Origin: Slackia equolifaciens
GTDB lineage: Bacteria; Actinomycetota; Coriobacteriia; Coriobacteriales; Eggerthellaceae
Assembly (NCBI RefSeq): GCF_003725995.1
Contig: NZ_QIBX01000004.1
Span: 62,001 to 126,000 of the forward strand
Direction of reading: 5' to 3'
Length of the DNA: 64,000 nucleotides
Shown here: in pieces, positions 52,785 to 64,000 of the stretch
Layout of the letters: each line of letters opens with the position of its first letter
Numbering within the stretch: position 1 is the first letter of the stretch
Notes under the pieces: generated by a model
Told to the model about the DNA's origin: nothing
Seen by the model: only the letters and a program-made list of their open reading frames with translations
Databases searched by the model: none
Made by a program: the position numbers and the translations under genes

Positions 52785-53111
52785 ATGCCTATGACCATCA
52801 GCATGGACGACACGCTCAAGCGCGAATTCACCGCTGTGTGCAAAGAAATCGGGCTGAGCCCCTCCACGGCCATCAACATATTCGCCCGCGCCGTGGTGCG
52901 CGAACAGGGCATCCCCTTCAAACTCACCTCGGCAGACACGCCCTCGGTACGCACGCAGGAAGAGTTCGACGCGCTGTGTCGCAATTACTACGAGCATCTT
53001 TCGAGAGAGCTTACGCAATCGTACGAGAGGATGAAGGCGGGCCACTATGTGACAAGGGAAGAACTGGAAGAACACTGGACGAAAGCCCATCCGGAAGCAA
53101 AATCATTGTAA
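52785..53111 (+). CDS. relB: RelB/DinJ-family antitoxin
   Basis: 108 residues, start after AAGGAGG at 7 bases. The N-terminal ribbon-helix-helix (MTISMDDTLKREFTAVCKEIGLSPSTAINIF) and the phrase VVREQGIPF are diagnostic of DinJ/RelB. The C-terminal half is longer than usual and helical, probably wrapping the toxin. The toxin frame overlaps its end. Confidence 0.88.
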   Translation: MPMTISMDDTLKREFTAVCKEIGLSPSTAINIFARAVVREQGIPFKLTSADTPSVRTQEEFDALCRNYYEHLSRELTQSYERMKAGHYVTREELEEHWTKAHPEAKSL

Positions 53112-53428
53112 AAGAGGAACGTCCATATAAGTCGTATTTTGACGATGAATTTGACTGTCGGTTCGAATCCCTCTCCCCTTTCATAAAAGCGTATGTCAGC
53201 CATACGATTGATCTTTTGGAGATGTTCCCCACCATGGCGCGCGTATACAATCCGTCCTACGCCGCCACAAAACCGCCCATGCCATGCCGACGTGCCATCG
53301 TTCCCAAGACGCATTGCTGCTTGTACTATACCGCAGACGAAAAGGAGCGAACGCTTTACTTCTTGCGCCTAGGCGACACGCGCGAAAACCCGCTCGCCCC
53401 GTGGAACTCGTTCGATGAGGATAAGTAG
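53105..53428 (+). CDS. RelE/ParE-like toxin with an unclear start
   Basis: About 107 residues. The protein (ERPYKSYFDDEF... AIVPKTHCCLYYTADEKERTLYFLRLGDTRENP) resembles RelE/ParE toxins by its core and end, and lies after a RelB-type gene. There is no ATG, GTG or TTG near the expected start. Possible starts are ATT 53105, ATC 53102 or CTG 53075, all within the antitoxin end, so translation is probably coupled and weak. It could also be a decayed toxin. Confidence 0.55.
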   Translation: MVKEERPYKSYFDDEFDCRFESLSPFIKAYVSHTIDLLEMFPTMARVYNPSYAATKPPMPCRRAIVPKTHCCLYYTADEKERTLYFLRLGDTRENPLAPWNSFDEDK

Positions 53429-53448
53429 CTGGAACGATGGAAACACAA

Positions 53449-53481
53449 AGGGCGAGCATCCAAAAAAGGGACGCTCGCCCT
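53449..53481. terminator. Hairpin between convergent toxin and reductase remnant
   Basis: AGGGCGAGC (53449-53457) with GCTCGCCCT (53473-53481), extendable by three more pairs. Confidence 0.65.
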
Positions 53482-53534
53482 CTAGGAGGGGGCTCGCGAC
53501 GCTAAGCCGCAAGCGAAATGCTTCGGTAGATTGC

Positions 53535-54035
53535 CTACTGGGCGGCAAGTTGTTTGGCCACCATACGACCGAAAGTCATCGTGCGACCGCAGGCGAGGCC
53601 GGTGACAAGATTGGGGTACGTACCCGAGAAAAACGCACCTGAATCGTTGCCGGTCACATAAAGGCCTTCGATTGGCGTGCCGTCTTCGCGCAACGCCTGC
53701 ATCGAGGAGTTAATGTTAATTCCGTCGATGGTGGCAAGCAGCATGCCCGTATTTCGAATGCCATAGAACGGCGCCTTGCGAACGGGCGAGAGGCGGAAAG
53801 GCTCCTTGTTAAAGTCAGGGTCTTCCTGGTTGTCGTAGTTCTCATTGTTTCGCTCGACCGTTGCAACGAGCGCATCGGCGGGGAGACCGAGCTTCTCCGC
53901 CAGCTCCTCAATGGTGTCAGCCTGCTGAATGAAACCGCTCTCCATCAAGCCAGCATTCATTTGCTCGACAACCTCGATCCCGTTGTTAGGAGCCGCACCG
54001 TTGTCGAAGGGGAACAATCGCGAACAGCCATGCAT
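53535..54035 (-). pseudogene. 3' remnant of a Tat-type FAD-dependent reductase
   Basis: 166 residues remain, matching only the last third of a reductase like those at 29486 and 62690: PFYGIRNTGMLLATIDGI, TPIEGLYVTGNDSGAFFSGTYPN, and a C-terminal RMVAKQLAAQ. Signal peptide, FAD-binding domain and most catalytic residues are missing, and upstream DNA on the same strand runs into the clpB terminator. This is a truncated gene, not a short enzyme. Confidence 0.82.
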
Positions 54036-54116
54036 ATCGAATTGTTCCGCGATAAGAGATTGTGGTGGGCACCCTGCAAACTGCCTTGGGCAGAACGAGG
54101 AAGAACGGCATCAAAA

Positions 54117-54153
54117 AAGGGCCGCAGGCATCTGAAAACTGCCTGCGGCCCTT
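54117..54153 (-). terminator. Terminator of clpB
   Basis: A 14-bp perfect stem AAGGGCCGCAGGCA/TGCCTGCGGCCCTT with a T run after it on the minus strand, 34 bp past the clpB stop. Confidence 0.85.
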
Positions 54154-54186
54154 CGTTTTTTCGTTCGGCAAGCGAAATAGCCGCCC

Positions 54187-56916
<2,730 letters not shown>

Positions 56917-56941
56917 GATTCCTCCTGACGGCTTCCTCTGA

Positions 56942-57034
56942 CGGGCATCTTGCCTTTCAGAACCTGCGTTCCTTTAGTCACGACCACAAGGTCGCTCCTG
57001 TCAGGAACGCAGAACCTTCAAGGCAATCTGCTCC
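56942..57034. repeat. Intergenic repeat element, copy 1 (clpB-hspR gap)
   Basis: A 59-bp sequence (56976-57034) is identical to 58662-58720, and a 22-bp sequence (56942-56963) also recurs upstream of it. The element forms a large imperfect inverted repeat (TGCGTTCCT at 56965-56973 with AGGAACGCA at 57003-57011), with CGACC-ACAA-GGTCG inside. It may be an mRNA-processing or stability element. Confidence 0.8.
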
Positions 57035-57057
57035 GTCAGAGAAACCCTGTCTCCACC

Positions 57058-57435
57058 TTAGTTGAGTCTGCGAATCGCTCGTGGTTCGGGCAGCATGAGC
57101 GCCGTTACGTTCTCGCGCGTCTCGAGCTCGTGCACGCGGTCGGCGAGGCGGCGGACCTTCTTGTGGAGGTCGTCGATCTCTTTGTCGCGCTCGTCGATGC
57201 GGCCCTTAAGGTCGAGGATGCGGATAACGCCGGCGAGGTTGATGCCCTCGCTGGTGAGTTCGTTGATCAATTCCAGCCTTTCGATATCGGCCTGCGAATA
57301 CATGCGCGTATTGCCGCTCGTTCGCTGCGGCGTCACCAGGCCTTTTTGCTCGTAGATGCGCAGCGTTTGGGGATGCACCCCGGCGAGCTGGGCCGCTACG
57401 CCAATCATGTACAGCGGTGTATCCCTGTCGGCCAT
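57058..57435 (-). CDS. hspR: HspR-type MerR-family heat-shock repressor
   Basis: 125 residues. The N-terminal MerR winged helix (YMIGVAAQLAGVHPQTLRIYEQKGLV) and a helical C-terminus fit HspR. In actinobacteria HspR uses DnaK as co-repressor and binds HAIR sites. It lies between dnaJ and clpB. A HAIR-like dyad stands at the dnaK promoter (61803-61819). Confidence 0.9.
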   Translation of the reverse strand: MADRDTPLYMIGVAAQLAGVHPQTLRIYEQKGLVTPQRTSGNTRMYSQADIERLELINELTSEGINLAGVIRILDLKGRIDERDKEIDDLHKKVRRLADRVHELETRENVTALMLPEPRAIRRLN

Positions 57436-57538
57436 GATTCACCATTCCTTCCAACCTACTTCGCAGCACCCTGCTGGCCTGCGAAAACGTTTGCGCACCT
57501 TCGTGCGTCCCCCGCCGACGTTGCGCCGGCGGTATCGC

Positions 57539-58522
57539 CTATCTCACATTCAGACCGGCGCGCACATCCTGCCCGGCGGCCTCGCAAGCCGCCTGGAAAT
57601 CGCGCATGGCCTGCTCCTGAGCGGGCGTCATGCTCTTAGGAATCTGGACCTGCAGCGTGATACGCAGCGATCCGGTTTCGCCACCCTTGACGTTGGGAGC
57701 GCCCTTGCCCTTCACGCGCAGCACCGTGCCGTCTTGGCATCCCGCAGGCACATGCACGCGAATCTTCGTGCCATCAGGTGCGGGAACCGTGACATCGGCA
57801 CCCAACGCGGCCTCGGCCATCGTGATGGGGACATTCATCAGCACGTCGGCACCGTCGCGCGAGAACACCGGATGCGGGCTGATGCGCGTGGTCACCAGCA
57901 GATCTCCGTTTTCGCCGCCGTTCGTGCCCGCGGCACCCTTGCCGCGGAACCTCACGCGCCCGCCGTCAACAGCGCCCGCAGGCACCTTCACGTCGAGCGT
58001 TTCGGCAGCCGCCGCACCGGGAAGCTTCACGCTGACCTTCTTTGTGCAGCCATGAAACGCCTCGTCAAAGCTCACATTGAGCGTCACATTCATGTCGCGG
58101 CCCTTTTGCGGGCGCGGAGCATAGCCTCCGCCGTATCCGCCGTATCCGCCGTAGCCGCCACGCTGCTGGCCGCCGAAGCCGCCGCCGAAAATATCGCCGA
58201 TATCCCAGCTGCCGCCGAATGCGCCCTCGCCGCGGCGAATGCTTTCAAGGATGTCGGCCCAGCTGCCGAAGCCGCTAAAGCCCTGACCGCCGCCGAAAGG
58301 AATGCGCTGCTCGTCTGCCGTGCCGTACTGGTCGTACAGCTTGCGCTTCTTCTCGTCCGACAAGACCTCGTAGGCCTCGTTGATTTCCTTGAACTTCTCT
58401 TCGTCACCGCCGGCGTCGGGATGCATCGTGCGTGCCAGCTTGCGGTACGCCTTTTTTATCTCGTCCTGGGTGGCGGTGCGAGACACGCCGAGCGTCTTGT
58501 AGTAATCCGGAGTCGCAGCCAC
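57539..58522 (-). CDS. dnaJ: DnaJ-family co-chaperone (type II, no zinc finger)
   Basis: 327 residues from GTG 58522, preceded by AAAGGTGG; ATG 58540 has no proper site. The J-domain carries the HPD motif (TMHPDAGGD), followed by a Gly/Phe-rich stretch ([22 protein letters not shown]) and two beta-sandwich substrate domains. The zinc-binding CXXCXGXG repeats are absent, so it is CbpA-like. It stimulates DnaK ATPase and delivers clients. Confidence 0.9.
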   Translation of the reverse strand: MAATPDYYKTLGVSRTATQDEIKKAYRKLARTMHPDAGGDEEKFKEINEAYEVLSDEKKRKLYDQYGTADEQRIPFGGGQGFSGFGSWADILESIRRGEGAFGGSWDIGDIFGGGFGGQQRGGYGGYGGYGGGYAPRPQKGRDMNVTLNVSFDEAFHGCTKKVSVKLPGAAAAETLDVKVPAGAVDGGRVRFRGKGAAGTNGGENGDLLVTTRISPHPVFSRDGADVLMNVPITMAEAALGADVTVPAPDGTKIRVHVPAGCQDGTVLRVKGKGAPNVKGGETGSLRITLQVQIPKSMTPAQEQAMRDFQAACEAAGQDVRAGLNVR

Positions 58523-58558
58523 GATCCACCACCTTTCCATCCTGACGGTCGCCCGTGG

Positions 58559-58720
58559 CGGGCATCTTGCCTTTCAGAACGTCCTGACTGGCTTCGCCAT
58601 TCAGGACGTTCGCTCTCGCTCACCTGACTGGAAATTCGACAGCCCACTGGGCTGGTCGAACAGTCACGACCACAAGGTCGCTCCTGTCAGGAACGCAGAA
58701 CCTTCAAGGCAATCTGCTCC
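58559..58720. repeat. Intergenic repeat element, copy 2 (dnaJ-grpE gap)
   Basis: This copy has the same 22-bp start (58559-58580) and the same 59-bp end (58662-58720) as copy 1, with an extra 80-bp insert between. The insert holds a hairpin (TTCGACAGCCC with GGGCTGGTCGAA, 58634-58660). The two copies flank dnaJ-hspR. Confidence 0.8.
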
Positions 58721-58813
58721 ACCACGAACGCCCTGTTTGCCACTTTGCTGATTCTTCCACGAACCAGTTCTCTTACACGGAAGGCGGACAACCTGCCCGC
58801 CTTCCTACAGTTA

Positions 58814-59539
58814 CTATTCTTGCTCGTCGCCTTCTGCGGGCTCCGGCTCGCGCTTGGGGCCGCCGGTGGCAAGCGTCACCATTGCGGGACGCAGCACCTT
58901 CTTGCCCAGGCGATAGCCTTTCTGGAACACCTGCGCCACGGTCTCGTCCGGCACGCTGGCGTCATCCACGGTGGCGACCGCCTGATGCTCGAGCGAATCG
59001 AACGCCTTGCCGGCGGGATCGATCGCCTCAAGCCCGTGCTTCGCGAAAACGCCGTTCAGCTTGGTGCTGATGGCCTTCACGCCATCGAGCAGTCCCGCCT
59101 CGCCGTTCTTTTCCGCATGAGCGATGGCGCGCTCGAAATCGTCAAGCACGGGAAGCACATCGTTCATGAGCTTCTCGGCGGCGCGAGCGCGCATCTCATC
59201 GGTTTCAGCAGCGGTGCGCTTGCGATAGTTGTCCCAATCCGCCTGCAGGCGAAGGTACTTGTCGCGAAGCGCCGCGGCCTCTTGCTCGGCCTTGGCAAGA
59301 CGTTCGGCCTGCTCGACCACGGCATCGGCCTCGGCGGCAATATCGGCGTCTTCGGCCTTTTCGGCGGCACCTTCAGGGGCCTTCTCCGCCGCAGCGGATT
59401 CGGCATCCTGCGCCTTGGCGCTTTCTGCCTGAGGGGCGGAGCCGCTGGCAGCAGCGGCCCCTTCGTTCTTGTCGTCGCTTCCCTCGATGGGAATCTCGCG
59501 AGCCTCGGGGGCGACTTTCTTGGCGTCGTCCTTAGCCAT
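58814..59539 (-). CDS. grpE: GrpE nucleotide exchange factor
   Basis: 241 residues. A long acidic, Ala-rich N-terminus (about 90 residues) precedes the coiled coil (QEAAALRDKYLRLQADWDNYRKR) and the C-terminal domain ending in RPAMVTLATGG. It releases ADP from DnaK. It begins 2 bp after the dnaK stop, so the two are cotranslated. Confidence 0.95.
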   Translation of the reverse strand: MAKDDAKKVAPEAREIPIEGSDDKNEGAAAASGSAPQAESAKAQDAESAAAEKAPEGAAEKAEDADIAAEADAVVEQAERLAKAEQEAAALRDKYLRLQADWDNYRKRTAAETDEMRARAAEKLMNDVLPVLDDFERAIAHAEKNGEAGLLDGVKAISTKLNGVFAKHGLEAIDPAGKAFDSLEHQAVATVDDASVPDETVAQVFQKGYRLGKKVLRPAMVTLATGGPKREPEPAEGDEQE

Positions 59540-59541
59540 GA

Positions 59542-61446
<1,905 letters not shown>

Positions 61447-61775
61447 ATTTCTCAGTCCTCTCTTTCGTGCGAGACCGCCTGGCGCTGCGCCCCGGCTTGC
61501 CGCGCTCGGCTCTGACCCGTTTGGCCTTCGCCTTGCCTTCGCCCCGCTTGGGCTTATCGCCCTCGCTTCACTGGCTTGCCGTGCGCCCGCTTCAAGCGGC
61601 CTCACGTGGCGGGCTTCCCCGCCGACTGTTATTACCTGTATCGGTTGCAGCAGGTTCGCGCTTTTGCATGTTTGCGATTGCTCGCCCCCGCACTGCCAAG
61701 GCCATGCGATTCTCGCGTTGCCAGACCGTGCAATCTGCATGCATCTAAGGCGCTGAGCCTTTCTGCACGATTGAC
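61447..61775 (-). other. Long dnaK leader
   Basis: About 325 bp between the -10 and the start codon of dnaK. It is free of stop codons in one frame but has no ribosome-binding site at any upstream ATG. It could be a heat- or translation-responsive 5' UTR. No known RNA element was recognised. Confidence 0.4.
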
Positions 61776-61819
61776 AATATAAAATCTAAGTGCTTCATTG
61801 TCAACTTATCTCACAAGTT
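61776..61819 (-). promoter_or_regulatory. dnaK promoter with HspR-like dyad
   Basis: On the minus strand TTGACA (61799-61804), 17 bp, TATATT (61776-61781) is a strong vegetative promoter. A dyad AACTT-N7-AAGTT (61803-61819) touches the -35 and has the 7-base spacer of HAIR sites, though the half-sites are short. An 8-bp inverted repeat TTGACAAT/ATTGTCAA also brackets the core. Confidence 0.7.
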
Positions 61820-62071
61820 ATTTCGCACGTTACCTAAATGTTGAATTGAGAGGGCACATGTTCGTCCGCACCATCCCCAAGCCAGCGTCTCACAGCGTCA
61901 CGAAATGCTTTTTGGAGAAGGATTCCCTGCCCACCACCCAATCCGAGTTGAACGGGGCATGGGCGTGAAACAGAAACAAGCAGAACCGAGATGATTGCCG
62001 ATTCCGCCATGCCAGCCGCATTCACCGGATTCGTCGCACCTGCCGAACCCGCCCCGTCGCTTGCGCAACCC

Positions 62072-62236
62072 CTACGATCCTAGACGCTGCGACGCTATTT
62101 CCTCAAGAACGGCGCGCAGTTCGTCCCTTGAATGTACGCCCACTTTGAGATGCATATAATACCAACTCGAGAGTTGTCCACCAAAGTAGGCTGCATCAAA
62201 AGTCACTCGCTCAATTGACGCTCGTCCAAAAAGCAT
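62072..62236 (-). pseudogene. 3' remnant of a LuxR-family regulator
   Basis: An open frame of 54 residues contains HLKVGVHSRDELRAVLEE before the stop, matching the end of the LuxR HTH (compare KKLGVHSRTELFALF in the regulator at 2744). The sequence before it does not match the HTH or membrane helices, so only the last helix is left. It lies about 450 bp past the end of the reductase gene on the same strand and is probably the ruin of its partner regulator. Confidence 0.6.
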
Positions 62237-62523
62237 TTAGCAAAACCGTTCTCATGGATTTATACGCCAACGGTGCGAAAGGCGTTTTGTCGCCGAGTGA
62301 GAACAGGCACTCACGAACAGCATGCCAAGCAAAACGCTAAGAGAAGATGGCTCCATGCCCTGAATCGAAGCGGTTTACAAATGCCAAGACGATGTAGCCG
62401 CACTGGAATATGCCGACAAAATCTTTCCGAGGCAGGTGGTATCAAACCACCACAATACAACGGCGCTTGTGTGCGCCCAATCTTCACTCAAAAGTCGAGC
62501 AAAGTCTTCATGCAAACAAAGAA

Positions 62524-62553
62524 GCGACGCCTGCGGAGGGGTGCAGGCGCCGC
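62524..62553 (-). terminator. Terminator of the last reductase gene
   Basis: GCGACGCCTGC (62524-62534) pairs with GCAGGCGCCGC (62543-62553) with one wobble. On the minus strand it is followed by TTCTTTGTTT. Confidence 0.65.
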
Positions 62554-62689
62554 GAAAGGAGCTATAAATTGATGAGATGGAAAGGATTGTGCGCCAACCA
62601 AAACCGATCTCCGATGAATGCATCACAGGCTGATTCTAAACGAAACCACGGCAAGACGTCATACCCACTTCACGCCCAAGCAACACGAT

Positions 62690-64000
62690 CTACAGATCGC
62701 CGCCCAGCAGACGCGCCACATGACGGCCCTGAGTGGACGAGCGCCCCGACGCCACACCCACGATGTACTCGGGATAGTTACCCGAGAAGAAGCTACCAGA
62801 TACATCGCCCGCCGCATAGAAGCCAGGAATGGGCGCACCGTCTGCCCCAAGCACCTGACAATCACCGTTGATGCGCAGACCATCGCAGGTGGTGAGAAGC
62901 GTGCCACCAAACCACAGACCGTAGAACGGAGCCTCACGAATAGCAGACAAACGGTACGCTTCTTTGCCGTAGTCATCATCGACTTGCGCGTCAAACTGCT
63001 GGTTGTAGCGCTCCACCTGCGCAAGGAACGCCTCCTTGGCGCTACCCTCAAAGCCCAACTGATCAGCAAGACCTTCGATGGTATCGGCGACCTTCAGGAT
63101 ACCCGCCTCGACCGACGTAGCGCAGAATTCCTCAATTGACACGCCCGCGGCCATGCTTTGGTTGGCATAAGCGGAGCAGCCGATGGTGCTGAAGCGAATG
63201 ATGTCTTCGGGAGCGTTAGCGTCAAACACCTGGCACCACACGCCACCCGGCTGCTGCGCAGCCTGGAAACACAGTGTGTCATATGGCGCAGACTCATTGG
63301 CAAAACGCACGCCGTTGCGGTTCACCTTCATGAATGGCTGACTGCCGATATTTTCCTGATAGATGGTGCCGGGAAATGCTGCAGACTCGCCCTCACCTAT
63401 GTATCCGCAGTCCACGCCCACCTCAACAGCGCCACGATCAAAAATCATGGGAGCAGGATCAGGGTCTTTCACACCGCCCGCCCATAGACCAGCACGTAGG
63501 CCGAGGCCATCATCGGAGGGATTGAAGCTCGATGAGGTGCAGCATCCGACAGCTGCCGGCTGTAGTGCCTGCATCATCACGGGGTTGGCAGGGTAGCCAC
63601 CCGTGGCAAGCAGAGTGTTGGCAGCTTCAACACGCACGTAGCCATTGTCAGTTTCAAAGATTGCACCGGTCACGCCACTCTCGTCATGCAGGAGCTTGAC
63701 CAAAGCGTATCCAAAGCGCACGCTGTCGGCAGAGGTTTCCTGCACATGTGACAACAAAATGTCGTTCCGCATGGGAGGAGTGTACGGGGGCAGATAGACA
63801 TGCTGCAACACAGGCAGATAGTAGTCGGTTCCGCCGGTTGCGTGGTCGCTCGGCATATCAACAATCGCCTGTTTTTCGGCGGCAACCATCATCGGATCCA
63901 TCCACTCAAACAGCTCGGCAGATTCGTTGATCCACATCTTGATGACGTCCTGGCTGCATTTACCAGATGCGTAGCGAGTAAGCTCGTTCAGAAGCTTCAT
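62690..64000 (-). CDS. FAD-dependent reductase, 5' end beyond the window
   Basis: At least 436 residues; the frame is open to the window edge, and the signal peptide and the FAD Rossmann motif must lie outside. The visible part has the capping domain and the C-terminal FAD region: LLATGGYPANP, PFYGLWFGGTLLTTCDGLRI, IPGFYAAGDVSGSFFSGNYPEY. It is close in type to the remnant at 53535 and to the reductases at 29486 and 41967. Substrate unknown. Whether a regulator lies upstream cannot be seen. Confidence 0.82.
   Translation of the reverse strand: MKLLNELTRYASGKCSQDVIKMWINESAELFEWMDPMMVAAEKQAIVDMPSDHATGGTDYYLPVLQHVYLPPYTPPMRNDILLSHVQETSADSVRFGYALVKLLHDESGVTGAIFETDNGYVRVEAANTLLATGGYPANPVMMQALQPAAVGCCTSSSFNPSDDGLGLRAGLWAGGVKDPDPAPMIFDRGAVEVGVDCGYIGEGESAAFPGTIYQENIGSQPFMKVNRNGVRFANESAPYDTLCFQAAQQPGGVWCQVFDANAPEDIIRFSTIGCSAYANQSMAAGVSIEEFCATSVEAGILKVADTIEGLADQLGFEGSAKEAFLAQVERYNQQFDAQVDDDYGKEAYRLSAIREAPFYGLWFGGTLLTTCDGLRINGDCQVLGADGAPIPGFYAAGDVSGSFFSGNYPEYIVGVASGRSSTQGRHVARLLGGDL

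Larger units (their letters stand above)
61820..62689. other. Gene-poor region between dnaK and the last reductase
   Basis: Apart from the LuxR remnant (62072-62236) and the hairpin at 62524-62553, I see no supported gene. Short frames at 61834-62025 and 62273-62572 show no domain. It looks like a decayed region. Confidence 0.5.

Noticed and set aside
61447-61740. 98-residue N-terminal extension of DnaK
   Set aside because: No ribosome-binding site at the upstream ATG, and DnaK proteins begin at [12 protein letters not shown]; the stretch lies between promoter and start.
62273-62871. Small open frames in the region before the last reductase
   Set aside because: They lack start signals and domains, and those after 62690 lie opposite the reductase gene.

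Overview
The window is a GC-rich segment of a Gram-positive anaerobe, most likely of the family Eggerthellaceae (Coriobacteriia). This is inferred from gene content and was not tested by phylogeny. The indicators are Tat-exported lipoprotein flavin reductases beside polytopic membrane regulators with LuxR-type HTH domains, a dnaK-grpE-dnaJ-hspR-clpB gene order, surface proteins with InlB-type or Ig-like repeats, and a tungsten enzyme cluster.

Layout. 1-2.7 kb: duplicated terminators and tRNA 3'-end-like debris, then a cell-wall surface protein. 2.7-6.2 kb: a membrane LuxR regulator divergent from an FMN/FAD reductase. 6.5-7.5 kb: a Fic protein with an inverted-repeat operator candidate. 7.7-22.4 kb: the centre of interest, a nearly self-contained tungsten aldehyde oxidoreductase (AOR) island. 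It holds a four-cluster ferredoxin, the AOR subunit, MoaD, NuoE/NuoF/NuoG-like diaphorase subunits, a MoeB/ThiF E1 enzyme behind a structured leader, a TupABC tungstate transporter, two MoeA proteins (one fused to a periplasmic-binding-like domain), a five-helix diheme cytochrome b candidate and an MBL-fold protein. 22.7-29 kb: initiator tRNA, GGDEF protein, RlmK-like methyltransferase, macrodomain protein, thioesterase and NUDIX. 27.6-31.2 kb: a second LuxR/flavin reductase pair. 31.4-41.6 kb: BrnTA, M29 peptidase, flavodoxin-like reductase, HAD phosphatase, PPi-type phosphofructokinase, cyclase, CapA, and a foreign-looking AbiE module. 42-45.5 kb: a third LuxR/reductase pair. 45.6-53.5 kb: TSCPD protein, TDT transporter, surface protein, CsoR/CopA copper operon and a RelBE-like module. 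53.5-64 kb: a reductase gene remnant, the dnaK/clpB chaperone operon, a LuxR remnant, and a reductase gene cut by the window end.

How the genes fit together. The AOR island can be read as one programme: import tungstate (TupABC), activate MoaD (MoeB-like), insert metal into molybdopterin (MoeA proteins), assemble AOR, and exchange electrons between aldehyde, ferredoxin clusters and NAD through the NuoEFG-like module. The strongest single anomaly is TupA. Its normal C-terminal segment lies directly after the signal peptide, and the protein stops exactly where that segment would normally begin, which is a circular permutation. Other second-look items are a CopA with a CopZ-like domain that keeps its own ribosome-binding site and start codon, CsoR operators placed inside the promoter core, a structured leader before the E1 gene, and a Fic protein and a macrodomain protein with changed catalytic residues.

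Start codons were chosen from ribosome-binding-site spacing and domain starts. No database or folding program was run.
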